From NCBI RefSeq assembly GCF_002240415.1, contig NZ_CP020028.1, positions 749,501 to 813,500 of the forward strand: DNA of 64,000 nucleotides, read 5' to 3'. Positions 46,721-55,147 of the stretch are shown piece by piece (the first letter of the stretch is position 1; every line of letters starts with the position of its first letter). The position numbers were made by a program, and so were the translations under genes. Source of the stretch: Paenibacillus kribbensis (GTDB taxonomy: Bacteria > Bacillota > Bacilli > Paenibacillales > Paenibacillaceae). The notes under the pieces were generated by a model, which searched no databases, was not told the DNA's origin, and saw only the letters and a program-made list of their open reading frames with translations.

Positions 46721-46947
46721 TTCATTTTTACACCCCTTCGGATTTAGAAGCCGAACAATACGTATCTATCCTATCTAAACTATATATGACTTTAGCATAA
46801 TTTGTATAAATACATTGTGTAAAATATTATATATTGTTTTTTCTTTTGATGAGCAGGCCATATGCGAGGTCATATACAGGCAAAGATGCGGTATCAGGAG
46901 TGGGGGAGATGGGTATACATATGCGGAATTTACCTGTAGGATTTGCA

Positions 46948-47721
46948 CTAAAGGCTGAAGCGGTCTACGAACTGCTTGATCAGTTCGTTCAATGGTTCGG
47001 CGGCCTTCGTAGGAAGGCGGTGATCGGCTTTTTTAATGAAAACAAGCTCACTCTTCGGCAATTGTTGGTGTAATATGTTGGCATAAGGATGAAAGAGCTT
47101 ATCATCTTCCCCATAAACGAGCAGGACAGGAAGATGGATTTCCCCGAGCCGCGAGGTACAGTTGTACTTCAAGCTGTATCGGTAATATTGTTCGACATTT
47201 CTCGAATTTCCCTGTTTTGCATCGTTGAATAATTCACGGAACAAAGAGAACTGTTTCGTTTGCGACCAAGCATTAGAAAGTGCAATCGTACCGACTGCTC
47301 TGAGTTTGGAGAGTGCAATGCCCCAAGCAATTTTGTTTCTTAGCCGCCATTCGTTTACTTCCGACATTCCACTGATCACGATCCCTCCCCACGCCCGTTC
47401 CGGATAAGTCAGGAGAAATTCAAGCACGATCGAGCCTCCGGTAGAATAGCCACACAAAAAAACTTTATCTATGCTCATCTGGTCCATCAGTTGTTTCATA
47501 TCCTGGACGATTAGAGGGTAAGTAACCGTTTGTTCGGAAGCCTGACTCTGACCGTGTCCTCTGATGTCAAAAGCAATCGTTCGAAAATGAGGGGTTAGCC
47601 CTTGGATTTGGTATGTAAAATTTAAGCTTGTGAGAACCGGAGGGTGAATGAAGAGGATAGCGATTCCTTTTCCAGCATCAATATAATGCATCGAGTATCC
47701 GTTTATGCTTGTGGTAGTCAT
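46948..47721 (-). CDS. alpha/beta hydrolase
   Basis: The 257-residue alpha/beta hydrolase has an oxyanion-loop region LFIHPPVL, then DIRGHGQSQ, nucleophile elbow LCGYSTGGSIVLE (Ser near residue 98), acid region VYGEDDKLFHP and a late ADHRLPTKA with the catalytic His. It has no signal peptide. Such proteins may be esterases, lactonases or C-C hydrolases; the sequence does not decide. Its loop has HPP where HG(F) is usual. Confidence 0.85.
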   Translation of the reverse strand: MTTTSINGYSMHYIDAGKGIAILFIHPPVLTSLNFTYQIQGLTPHFRTIAFDIRGHGQSQASEQTVTYPLIVQDMKQLMDQMSIDKVFLCGYSTGGSIVLEFLLTYPERAWGGIVISGMSEVNEWRLRNKIAWGIALSKLRAVGTIALSNAWSQTKQFSLFRELFNDAKQGNSRNVEQYYRYSLKYNCTSRLGEIHLPVLLVYGEDDKLFHPYANILHQQLPKSELVFIKKADHRLPTKAAEPLNELIKQFVDRFSL

Positions 47722-47822
47722 TATTATATTCCTCTCCCTTTGGCGATTTGGGTTTTATTAGAGATAATTTGGGCCTGTTAGATCAAAAAAATGCATGAAT
47801 TATAAATTATTTTTACTATCTT

Positions 47823-47851
47823 TTGATTCTGCTTATCCTTTCGGGTATAAT
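47823..47851 (+). promoter_or_regulatory. promoter of the alaX-type gene
   Basis: TTGATT (47823-47828), a 17-nt spacer and TATAAT (47846-47851) form a sigma-A promoter. A leader of about 100 nt precedes the start at 47955. Confidence 0.6.
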
Positions 47852-47954
47852 CCCCTCCATTGATATTTACAATCAAGTGCTCGATAATAAAGTGGATGTT
47901 GGTGTTTGGCCTGAAGGTTCTTTTAATTTGATGCCTAAAGCGAGGAGCTTTTAA

Positions 47955-49130
47955 ATGACGACAAAATTATATTACACCACTCCGAATCTTACGGAGTGGG
48001 ACACTCATATTACACAGAGCATGGAAAGAGACGGAACATTTTTTGTTATGCTCGAGGAAACGGCCTTTTATCCGAATGGCGGAGGTCAGCCGTGTGATAC
48101 AGGAACGATTCAGGGCATTCGTGTATTAGATGTTGTTCTTGAGGATGGGGACATTTGGCATCAGGTAGAACGTTTGCCGGAGGAGGGGAAAGTGGCCTGC
48201 CAATTGGATTGGGAGCGCAGATTTGACCATATGCAGCAGCATAGCGGGCAGCATTTGCTGTCAGCGGTTTGTCTGGAGCTGTTGGGCGCGCGTACAGAAA
48301 GCTTTCATTTGGGACAAGAGTACGCCACGATTGATGTAAACTGTTCGGATATAACACCTGCACAGCTATCGGCAATCGAGCAGGAAGTAAATCACCAAAT
48401 CTACAGCAACCGCAGCATAAAAAGCTATTTTGTAACCCATGAGCAATTAAAGGATATCCCGCTTGTGAAAACGCCCAAGGTGACGGAGAATATTCGCATT
48501 GTTGAGATTGAAGGCATTGAATATAATGCCTGCGGTGGCACACATGTGGCTCAGACCGGGGAAATTGGGATGATCAAATGTCTGAAATGGGAAAAGCAGA
48601 AGGGCATGGCGAGAATTCATTTCAAATGCGGTGCACGTGCGCTTCAGGACTTTAACGAGGGTGTTCGGATTCTGGACGTGTTATCTGCGAAGTTTAATAC
48701 CGGGCGAAAGGACATTTTGACCCGATTTGAAAAGTGGGAGCAGGAGCACAAGCAGCTCAGGGCGCAAATGGAACTCCTGCAGGAGGAAAATGCTTCGTAT
48801 CAGGCGAAAGAGTTGCTGTCTGCTGTTCAGGGGCACGTTCTTGCCCATATGTTTGAACAAAAATCGTTTCAGGAAGTACAGCAAATGGCTGCCAAGCTGA
48901 CAGCTGAACATGATTTGCTTGTTTTATTAGCGACGACAGCAGACAACAAAATCATTCTGGCACATAACGGCACACAGGCGGTCGCCTGCGGGGCATTTTT
49001 TAAGGAGAATCTGGGCGCATTCCAAGGGAAGGGGGGCGGCAGCAACCAATCAGCACAGGCCGCATTCCCATCCCGCGAGGATCTTTTGAGTTTTTTTGAA
49101 ACGGCCCAGCGGCAGTTTGTTCAGAGGTAA
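47955..49130 (+). CDS. alanyl-tRNA editing protein (AlaX-L type, with DHHA1 domain)
   Basis: This 391-residue protein matches the editing half of AlaRS. FYPNGGGQPCDTG and MQQHSGQHLLSA (HxxxH) are followed by NACGGTHVAQTGEI (CxxxH), which together bind zinc. A coiled-coil linker (about 235-285) leads to a C-terminal DHHA1-like domain ending KGGGSNQSAQAAF. It hydrolyses mischarged Ser- or Gly-tRNA(Ala). It starts behind GAGGAG and appears monocistronic. Confidence 0.9.
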   Translation: MTTKLYYTTPNLTEWDTHITQSMERDGTFFVMLEETAFYPNGGGQPCDTGTIQGIRVLDVVLEDGDIWHQVERLPEEGKVACQLDWERRFDHMQQHSGQHLLSAVCLELLGARTESFHLGQEYATIDVNCSDITPAQLSAIEQEVNHQIYSNRSIKSYFVTHEQLKDIPLVKTPKVTENIRIVEIEGIEYNACGGTHVAQTGEIGMIKCLKWEKQKGMARIHFKCGARALQDFNEGVRILDVLSAKFNTGRKDILTRFEKWEQEHKQLRAQMELLQEENASYQAKELLSAVQGHVLAHMFEQKSFQEVQQMAAKLTAEHDLLVLLATTADNKIILAHNGTQAVACGAFFKENLGAFQGKGGGSNQSAQAAFPSREDLLSFFETAQRQFVQR

Positions 49131-49145
49131 TGTAATACTACAGAC

Positions 49146-49847
49146 TTAGTGACGCAGGGGCAGCTTCCACTTTTCTTTTTCCGTAAATAAAATAAAAGAA
49201 AAAATGAGTGCAACAACAGCGCCCCAAATGGCAATATCCCCAATAGCCAAAGTCAGAAATCCCCCCAGCAAGGCACCAACCAAAAAGGCTGCCAGGATGA
49301 CACCGTAACGCATCGCTCGAATGGCAGCGTTCGTGTCCTTGGTCGTAATGGCAATATACAAAGCCTCAGAAGCTGATCTAAGGTTGCCGGTGCTGACGGT
49401 TGAGGTATATGGCACATCAATGAGCTTGCGGAAGGAAGTCATTTGGACAGAAGTGACGAATGAGACGATCACCACCACCACGGTATTGGGAACCCCCTGC
49501 GGAATGAGTCCTACGATGAAGAAAATTGCAATTTCCAGTAAAAGAATAGCGCGAGTCCAGTCTGGAGTCAGGCGGTGGGTCGATTTTCGTTTAATCCCTT
49601 CAGCAACAAAAACACCCAGCGTAAAGGCGATCAGGGGCGGGATATAAACTAACGCCTGAACCCAGTGTCCCTGAATGATTTTGACAGCCAGCAGTACGAT
49701 ATTGCCTGTCTGTGCGTTGGCGAATACGCCGTCTCTTCCAACAAAGGTATATGTGTCCAAAAAGCCCCCTACTAATGAAAGTAAGGCGCCCAGTCGTAAT
49801 GATTCGGACGTTACCTGATGTAAATGGATTTTGCCCTTCATAATCAC
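49146..49847 (-). CDS. YoaK-family (DUF1275) membrane protein
   Basis: This 233-residue protein has six hydrophobic segments. GGFLDTYTFVGRDGVFANAQTGN spans the conserved DUF1275 box (GFxDAxxFxxxxxxFxxxxTGN), and TSVQMTSFRKL with TGNLRSASEAL repeats part of it. The start is GTG 49845-49847, eight bases after AGGAGG. The family's function is not established; small-molecule transport has been suggested. Its neighbours give no further hint. Confidence 0.88.
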   Translation of the reverse strand: MIMKGKIHLHQVTSESLRLGALLSLVGGFLDTYTFVGRDGVFANAQTGNIVLLAVKIIQGHWVQALVYIPPLIAFTLGVFVAEGIKRKSTHRLTPDWTRAILLLEIAIFFIVGLIPQGVPNTVVVVIVSFVTSVQMTSFRKLIDVPYTSTVSTGNLRSASEALYIAITTKDTNAAIRAMRYGVILAAFLVGALLGGFLTLAIGDIAIWGAVVALIFSFILFTEKEKWKLPLRH

Positions 49848-49949
49848 GGCAGAAGCCTCCTATGCTAAAACGTCGATTTCTCTAACTTAGCACGCCAATC
49901 CAGATACGACAATTCATTTGGACACATCGGCACGAAATCGGCACAAAGA

Positions 49950-49987
49950 AACCGCTTCACTAAGGCGAGAACGTGAAGCGGTTTTTT
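49950..49987. terminator. hairpin downstream of the PfpI-family gene
   Basis: AACCGCTTCAC (49950-49960) and GTGAAGCGGTT (49973-49983) form a perfect stem, with T runs on both strands. On the reverse strand it would terminate the PfpI gene. Confidence 0.75.
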
Positions 49988-50030
49988 GTATTGCTAGCTA
50001 AGGACAACTGCCGGGAGCTTCGGCTGTGAT

Positions 50031-50549
50031 TTATTGCAGGGCTTGAACGAGAGCTTCGCCAAACGCCTGAGCGCCATCTGGACCATCGGCTGTAATAATG
50101 TCGCTATGCGCAACGACATGCTGAGCCACATATTTGGCTTGATGCGATTGGAGTTGATCTTTCTGTACGTCCACTGGATAGCACGCAGCCGTTCTGCCGG
50201 AGAGCAGTCCAGTTTGGGCCACAGCTACGGAACCCGCGCAGATACCGGACAACAGAATCTTTTGCTCATGAGTTTGTTTTAGCAGGGCTTGGAGATCTGC
50301 GTTATTCCACAGATAGTCATTCGTTCCTGAACCACCGATCACAGATACTACATCATAATCGGCAGGGACCGCGTCTGAGAAAATAATTTCAGCAGTCGCT
50401 TTACCGTTGTAGTCACCGATGATTTCACCTGTTTTTGTGCTCGCCAGCGTCACCGTAACGCCTGCTTGCTCCAGCGCTTCCTTGGGTTTAAACAATTCAT
50501 CCTCATTAAAGCGCTCCGGGGGTATAATAAAAAGAGCTTTTTTACTCAT
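50031..50549 (-). CDS. DJ-1/PfpI-family protein
   Basis: This 172-residue protein has the flavodoxin-like DJ-1 fold. LLSGICAGSVAVAQTGLL contains the nucleophile Cys in its elbow (near residue 104), preceded by YDVVSVIGGSGTNDYLW. The active Glu expected near residue 17 may be in FNEDEL. Family members act as glyoxalases, deglycases, chaperones or redox sensors. It is divergent from an HxlR regulator, a common pairing for reactive-electrophile or thiol-stress responses. Confidence 0.87.
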   Translation of the reverse strand: MSKKALFIIPPERFNEDELFKPKEALEQAGVTVTLASTKTGEIIGDYNGKATAEIIFSDAVPADYDVVSVIGGSGTNDYLWNNADLQALLKQTHEQKILLSGICAGSVAVAQTGLLSGRTAACYPVDVQKDQLQSHQAKYVAQHVVAHSDIITADGPDGAQAFGEALVQALQ

Positions 50550-50633
50550 ACTTGATTCCTCCTTGAATGTAAAATGATACTATTATTGTAGGATGGTTTC
50601 GTCAGGCTGTGAAGAATGCACTTTCAAGTAAGG

Positions 50634-50651
50634 AGGTTACCTGCAGGTTAC
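50634..50651. promoter_or_regulatory. candidate HxlR operator
   Basis: The direct repeat AGGTTAC occurs at 50634-50640 and 50645-50651, 11 bp apart, around the palindrome CCTGCAGG. It lies between the divergent PfpI and HxlR genes. Confidence 0.35.
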
Positions 50652-50696
50652 TATGGGCTGTAGGAACATGATGAATTAGAAGGAGTTAATCGATAT

Positions 50697-51092
50697 ATGT
50701 CTGATACGCTAAGAGAAGAAATACGGGAGAAGATCGTCAACGGAGACTATAATTGCGAAAAGGAATTGACGCTGTCGGTGTTAAGCGGGAAGTGGAAGGT
50801 TGTTATTTTGTGGCATTTGGGTGTGGAAGGGCCGCACCGCTTTAGCGACCTGCAGAGGCTGTTTCCGAAGCTGTCTCATAAAGTGCTGACCAACCAGTTG
50901 CGGGAGCTGATGGAGGACGGTATTGTACACCGGGAAGTATATCCGGAGGTGCCGCCAAAGGTGGAGTATTCGATGACCGAACTGGGGATGACGATTTTAC
51001 CGATTGTAGAGATGATGTATGACTGGGGGAAAAAACGGGTGCAAGCTATCCGTGAGGAAATGGAGCGCGGCAGCGATATAAGCGATATATAA
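50697..51092 (+). CDS. HxlR-family regulator (first copy)
   Basis: The 131-residue winged-helix protein has [20 protein letters not shown] with Cys20 just before helix 1, the position of the sensor Cys in YodB/HypR-like members. [20 protein letters not shown] and [10 protein letters not shown] complete the wing. It has about 15 more N-terminal residues than the second copy. It is divergent from the DJ-1/PfpI gene, its likely target, and probably senses electrophiles or disulphide stress. Confidence 0.88.
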   Translation: MSDTLREEIREKIVNGDYNCEKELTLSVLSGKWKVVILWHLGVEGPHRFSDLQRLFPKLSHKVLTNQLRELMEDGIVHREVYPEVPPKVEYSMTELGMTILPIVEMMYDWGKKRVQAIREEMERGSDISDI

Positions 51093-51127
51093 GTGGAACA
51101 TTTCACTTACTACGTCCATAAAGAAAT

Positions 51128-51175
51128 AGAACGCCTTGCGGATGAGTACGAATTGTACCCGGGCAAAGGCGTTCT
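51128..51175. terminator. hairpin between convergent HxlR genes
   Basis: AGAACGCCTT (51128-51137) pairs with AAGGCGTTCT (51166-51175), with an inner GTAC/GTAC stem. It lies between the two convergent HxlR genes and fits a shared terminator. Confidence 0.65.
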
Positions 51176-51196
51176 TTGGCATGTTAGCAGATCGTG

Positions 51197-51523
51197 TTAT
51201 TTATCATGGCATACTTCAATCCAGCGGGTAGCCCAACTACCGATATGGTCAAACAATGGAGCTAAATCGCGTCCTTTATCCGTAAGGGAGTATTCGATCC
51301 GAACCGGCTTCTCAGGATAAACCATACGTTGTATGATTCCTTCTTCCTCAAGCTCCTTCAAGCGATCGGAAAGGACCTTCCCGCTTAAATTGGGGATTGA
51401 ATTCTCAATAGCGACGAAACGCTGCGGACCGTTAGTTAGTTGAAATACGATCAACACCGTCCAGCGCTTGCTCAGTAGCTCCATAGCTTTTTCAAACCGT
51501 GGGCACATTTGCGGAATGTTCAT
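51197..51523 (-). CDS. HxlR-family regulator, YodB/CatR-like (second copy)
   Basis: This 108-residue winged-helix repressor starts MNIPQMCPRFEKAMELLSKR, very close to the quinone- and diamide-sensing YodB and CatR regulators, with sensor Cys7. LSDRLKELEEEGIIQRMVYP and RIEYSLTDKGRDL form the wing. A second Cys lies near the end (WIEVCHDK), as in YodB, so an intersubunit disulphide is possible. It is divergent from the FAD monooxygenase, RibA-like and RibD cluster. Inverted repeats in the gap suggest it controls that cluster. Confidence 0.88.
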   Translation of the reverse strand: MNIPQMCPRFEKAMELLSKRWTVLIVFQLTNGPQRFVAIENSIPNLSGKVLSDRLKELEEEGIIQRMVYPEKPVRIEYSLTDKGRDLAPLFDHIGSWATRWIEVCHDK

Positions 51524-51564
51524 AAGATCACCTCATGCTCCTATTATTAACGATTCACTGTTAA

Positions 51565-51642
51565 AAGTAAATGATTTTACTTTGTATAAATTTATTACTT
51601 GACGAAATTGTATGATATAAATATACTTTGTTACATAAAGTA
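51565..51642 (+). promoter_or_regulatory. monooxygenase-rib promoter with HxlR-type inverted repeats
   Basis: TTGACG (51599-51604), a 17-nt spacer and TATACT (51622-51627) form a promoter. A perfect inverted repeat AAGTAAA-tgat-TTTACTT lies at 51565-51582. A second, TACTTT-N7-AAAGTA at 51624-51642, overlaps the -10 box. Both share the half-site ACTTT/AAAGT and are candidate operators for the divergent HxlR protein. Confidence 0.6.
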
Positions 51643-51771
51643 ACTCGTTGGATTCAATATGTACATTCATATATGATACTTAAAATTTTAATATTATAAT
51701 GATAATGTGATTTAATGAATAAAGTATGGACTAAGCGTTGAGGTCATGGTTTGGATGTAGGGGGAAGTCAG

Positions 51772-52881
51772 ATGAAGCTGGAATGTGAAGTGTGCGTAGT
51801 TGGCGGGGGACCGGCAGGGACTTTATTGTCCTGTTTGCTGGCGGAGCACGGTGTTTCTACAATATTGGTTGAGCGGCAGAGTGTGGCGGGAAAGGCTTTC
51901 CGCGGTGAAATTTTAAATGATGAAGGTCAGCAGGTGATTGGGAAGCATAAGCTGCTCGAACAAATTCATGAGGATTACATTCTTCCCTCAACGAGAATCG
52001 AATATTGGGAGCATCAGCAGCAGATGAAAATGGTCAAGCCGGACTCCCCGGACGGGAATGTGGGGATTCACATTCCACAGCCCCGCTTTTTAGAGGCTCT
52101 GCTGAAACAGGCTTCAACGTATGAATCCTTTCGTTACCTGGCTGGCACGACAGTGACTGCTTTGCAAGGTGACAGTGAACAGGGCTACACGGGCCTGACC
52201 GCTCGCGAAAAAAGCGGCCATGAGATTACGGTTCACAGCTCTGTGATTGTCGGGGCGGACGGTCGCTATTCAACGGTGCGCAAGCTGGCACAGATGCCTG
52301 TGACGAACATCCGGCACGGCTATGATCTGCTATGGGCGAAAATCACGGCACCTGCCGGATGGGAGCCTGTGACACGCCTGGCGCTGGTCAACGGACGACA
52401 GCTGTCTTTATTTTCGCAGGCTGAGGGCTATATCCAAATTGGCTGGAATGTGGAGGAGGGCAGCTTTTCGACGCTGTTTAAGCAATCTTTTGAACCGTTC
52501 ATACAGCTGTTTACAGAAGCGTTCCCGGATTTGGAGCATAGCGTGCATGATCACATCCGTTCATGGAAGGACTTTGTGCCGCTGGATATTTTCAGCAGCC
52601 GCAGTGAGACGTGGACGCAGAACGGACTGGTCCTCATTGGAGACGCGGCGCATACGATGACACCTACCGGAGCTTTTGGCCTGAATGCAGCCTTGAAGGA
52701 TGCCGATGTGCTGGCGAGCGAGCTTCTTCGTTTACGTCAGGCGGGGCGATACACCGCAGCAGGCTTGAAGGCGTTCGAAGACGGACGGCGACCGGCTGTG
52801 ACCGAGCTTCAGGAACGGCAACTGACGATGGAATCCACGTTTCATGAGCATTTTTCACAAATAGGTAGCCCAATCGTGTAA
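51772..52881 (+). CDS. FAD-dependent monooxygenase (class A, PHBH-like)
   Basis: The ~369-residue flavoprotein has N-terminal VCVVGGGPAGTLLSCLLAEH (FAD dinucleotide motif), GADGRYSTVR in the middle and VLIGDAAHTMTPTGAFGLNA, the second FAD/ribityl motif. ATG 51772 behind GGGGGAAG is preferred over TTG 51751. Such enzymes hydroxylate aromatic rings or oxidise heterocycles with NAD(P)H. It is 71 bp upstream of the RibA-like gene on the same strand, so it may act on a product of the RibA/RibD reactions or simply use flavin made through them. Confidence 0.87.
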   Translation: MKLECEVCVVGGGPAGTLLSCLLAEHGVSTILVERQSVAGKAFRGEILNDEGQQVIGKHKLLEQIHEDYILPSTRIEYWEHQQQMKMVKPDSPDGNVGIHIPQPRFLEALLKQASTYESFRYLAGTTVTALQGDSEQGYTGLTAREKSGHEITVHSSVIVGADGRYSTVRKLAQMPVTNIRHGYDLLWAKITAPAGWEPVTRLALVNGRQLSLFSQAEGYIQIGWNVEEGSFSTLFKQSFEPFIQLFTEAFPDLEHSVHDHIRSWKDFVPLDIFSSRSETWTQNGLVLIGDAAHTMTPTGAFGLNAALKDADVLASELLRLRQAGRYTAAGLKAFEDGRRPAVTELQERQLTMESTFHEHFSQIGSPIV

Positions 52882-52952
52882 ATCAACCACTAGCCTTTGA
52901 ATAACCAAGGGCTTTCAAATAGATAGAGTGATATAAAGGATGGTGCAAAGAG

Positions 52953-53717
52953 ATGAACCAAAAAGATGTAGCTACGCTGCTTAACGATAAGATTCAAACG
53001 ATTCGTGGAGAGCAATCTTCGACGATTTTGGTAGGACCGATCAAGCTGCCAGTTAATCTGGAAGGGGAAACCGTTGTTTTCCAATGGTATTGCTGGTTGC
53101 CTGTGCGGGATGAGGCTGATCGTCAGGACTTGCTGAACGCGACCGCTGACACGATTGTGAAGCGATTGTCGACACTGAATTTGGCAGAGGGACAACAGTC
53201 AAGTGTATTGGTATATGGCGATCTTCAACAGTCGGAAAATGCACTTGTTCGTATGCATAGTATTTGCCATACTGGGGATATTTTTGGCAGCAAGCGTTGT
53301 GATTGCGGATTTCAGCTTCACCAATCCATGAAAATGATTGTGGAGCATGGAACAGGTGCATTGTTTTATCTGGCCAATCATGAAGGTCGCGGGATCGGTT
53401 TGTTTAGCAAAGCCATGGCATATATTTTGCAGGAAGAGGGCATGGATACCGTCGAAGCCAACCATCAATTGGGCTTTGAAGATGATACCCGCAATTATGT
53501 AGATGCTATTAATGTGCTGCGTCATCTGAGACAAAAACCGGTCACTTTGATTACAAATAACCCAAAAAAGCTGGATGCCTTGAAGAAATCGGGTATGAAC
53601 GTAGCTGGGCGTATGCCGCTGTGGGGCGATGTATCGCAATATAATGAACGGTATTTGAATACTAAAGTGGAACGGTCCGGCCATTTGCGGGATTTCGATT
53701 TCAGGGAGGTTCTATGA
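52953..53717 (+). CDS. ribA: GTP cyclohydrolase II-like protein
   Basis: This 254-residue RibA-family enzyme opens GTP to 2,5-diamino-6-ribosylamino-pyrimidinone phosphate. The zinc motif CHTGDIFGSKRCDCG, VEANHQLGFEDDTRNY, LITNNPKKLDALKKSG and YLNTKVERSGH are present. Two blocks differ from the usual form: HSEC is HSIC, and the (L/M)RG(H/Q)EGRGIGL loop is LANHEGRGIGL, losing the Arg. The N-terminal ~70 residues also differ from standalone RibA. It may be a specialised paralogue. Its stop overlaps ribD by four bases. Confidence 0.85.
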   Translation: MNQKDVATLLNDKIQTIRGEQSSTILVGPIKLPVNLEGETVVFQWYCWLPVRDEADRQDLLNATADTIVKRLSTLNLAEGQQSSVLVYGDLQQSENALVRMHSICHTGDIFGSKRCDCGFQLHQSMKMIVEHGTGALFYLANHEGRGIGLFSKAMAYILQEEGMDTVEANHQLGFEDDTRNYVDAINVLRHLRQKPVTLITNNPKKLDALKKSGMNVAGRMPLWGDVSQYNERYLNTKVERSGHLRDFDFREVL

Positions 53718-54823
53718 GCACTCAGACCACTCACGAAAAATATATGCACCTTGCGTTGGAAAATGCCAGAAGCGCCAAAGGGCAAACAGAACCGAATCCG
53801 CTCGTCGGATCCGTGATTGTTAACAACGGCCGTATTGTCGGGATTGGCGCTCATTTGAAGCCCGGCGAGCCACATGCGGAGATTCATGCTTTGCGTATGG
53901 CGGGTGAGCATGCTCGGGGAGCAACGATTTATGTAACACTGGAGCCATGCTCCCACCACGGACGGACAGGCCCGTGCGCAGAAGCGATTGTGAAGGCTGG
54001 CATTCGCCGCGTGGTGATCGCTGCGCTGGACCCGAACCCGCTGGTTTCGGGCAGAGGGGTACAGATTTTGAAAGATGCGGGCATCGAGGTCATCGTCGGC
54101 GTATGTGAGCAGGAATCGATCCGCATGAATGAAGTATTTAACCGATATATTGTGAGCAAGCGTCCTTTTATTACGATCAAATCGGCGGTGACGCTGGATG
54201 GTAAAATTGCCACCCGCACCTCGGAAAGCAAATGGATCACGTCTGTGGCGGCACGGGAGGATGTGCATCGTCTTCGTCATGAGCATGTGGGCATCCTGGT
54301 CGGTGTGCAAACCGTGATTCACGATAATCCGCAGCTTACGACGCGTCTGCCGGAAGGAAGGAATCCGATTCGTATCATTCTGGACAGCAAGCTGCGTATT
54401 CCATTGGATGCTCGTGTCATTACAGATGGAGAAGCGCCTACCTGGATATTCACAGGAAGAGCTTATGATGAAGCCAAACGAAGCCAGCTGGAACAGCTGG
54501 GTGTGAAGGTATACCCAACACAGGATGCAAACACCGATCGGGTTAATCTGCCGCAAATGCTGGATATTCTGGGTGCGGCCGAGGTGTCGTCAGTGTTCGT
54601 AGAAGGCGGTGCCGAGGTGAACGCTTCGTTCGTACAGCAAGACCTGGCAGACAAACTTGTCCTGTATATTGCGCCGAAGCTGGTTGGAGGACGCGCAGCC
54701 CCGGGCTTTTTGGGAGGGGAAGGTGTGTCCGCGATGAGCGATGCGGTTGGGCTGCAGGATCTAAACGTGACGCAGGTTGGCGTGGATTTGAAGGTAGAAG
54801 GGTATTTTGGGCGAGAGTCATGA
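53714..54823 (+). CDS. ribD: bifunctional pyrimidine deaminase/reductase
   Basis: This 369-residue protein has an N-terminal zinc deaminase domain (HAEIHALRMAG and PCSHHGRTGPC) and a C-terminal NADPH reductase domain (TIKSAVTLDGKIATRT, SKWITS, VGVQTVIHDNP, VEGGAEVNASF). It makes 5-amino-6-ribitylamino-uracil phosphate from the RibA product. Both domains look complete. ATGA overlap with ribA shows coupling. ribB, ribE and ribH are absent here, so this is not the standard riboflavin operon. Confidence 0.92.
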   Translation: MSTQTTHEKYMHLALENARSAKGQTEPNPLVGSVIVNNGRIVGIGAHLKPGEPHAEIHALRMAGEHARGATIYVTLEPCSHHGRTGPCAEAIVKAGIRRVVIAALDPNPLVSGRGVQILKDAGIEVIVGVCEQESIRMNEVFNRYIVSKRPFITIKSAVTLDGKIATRTSESKWITSVAAREDVHRLRHEHVGILVGVQTVIHDNPQLTTRLPEGRNPIRIILDSKLRIPLDARVITDGEAPTWIFTGRAYDEAKRSQLEQLGVKVYPTQDANTDRVNLPQMLDILGAAEVSSVFVEGGAEVNASFVQQDLADKLVLYIAPKLVGGRAAPGFLGGEGVSAMSDAVGLQDLNVTQVGVDLKVEGYFGRES

Positions 54824-55003
54824 GTGAGTTGTGGGTGGGGGAAGGCGCTTCGCGAAGGGGTTGATCTTCCGATCGCTGTTGCCCCTGAATTTTTGGATTG
54901 AATAAACCCTTACAGGGTTAAAATTCAGGGGCAAAGGCGAACGCATTCGCTTCTCCAGATTCAACCCCTCCGCTCCGCTGCTAACCGCAACAAAGTCACT
55001 CAT
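54820..55003. repeat. dispersed palindromic repeat, copy 2
   Basis: This ~184-bp imperfect palindrome begins at the ribD stop. The outermost arms are ATGAGTGA (54820-54827) and TCACTCAT (54996-55003). Outer-arm block GGGGTTGATCTT and its partner AGATTCAACCCC follow, and the core is TGCCCCTGAATTTT paired with AAAATTCAGGGGCA (perfect). It contains an inner AACCCTTACAGGGTT hairpin. It is about 90% alike to the inverted copy at 59424-59610. It could serve as terminator or mRNA end for the ribD transcript. Confidence 0.85.
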
Positions 55004-55040
55004 TTTTCCGAAATGAGGTAGGGCATAGGGAAGGCGAAAA

Positions 55041-55147
55041 GACTTAAAGACTTAAAGACTTAAAGACTTAAGACTAAAGACTTGAAGATTCAATACTTAA
55101 AGATTCAAAGATTCAAAGACTCAAAGCTTACTATTTAAAGATTCAAA
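55041..55147. repeat. tandem octamer repeat, GACTTAAA type
   Basis: About a dozen degenerate 8-bp units: GACTTAAA three times, then GACTTA, AGACTAAA, GACTTGAA, GATTCAAT, ACTTAAA, GATTCAAA twice, GACTCAAA and later forms. There is no coding frame. It looks like a slippage-prone simple repeat and is not a CRISPR. Confidence 0.85.

Noticed and set aside
46834..47073. Small gene between MFS and hydrolase genes
   Set aside because: It overlaps the hydrolase end on the other strand and has low-complexity start and no family match.
47820..47951. Short open frame ending just before the alaX-type gene
   Set aside because: About 43 codons from a TTG without ribosome site, overlapping the promoter; no recognisable protein.
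51524..51771. FMN riboswitch before the monooxygenase-rib cluster
   Set aside because: The region is AT-rich and contains promoter and inverted repeats; no RFN-type conserved blocks were seen.
55041..55147. Possible CRISPR array
   Set aside because: The period is only 8 bp, with no spacers and no cas genes; it is a simple tandem repeat.
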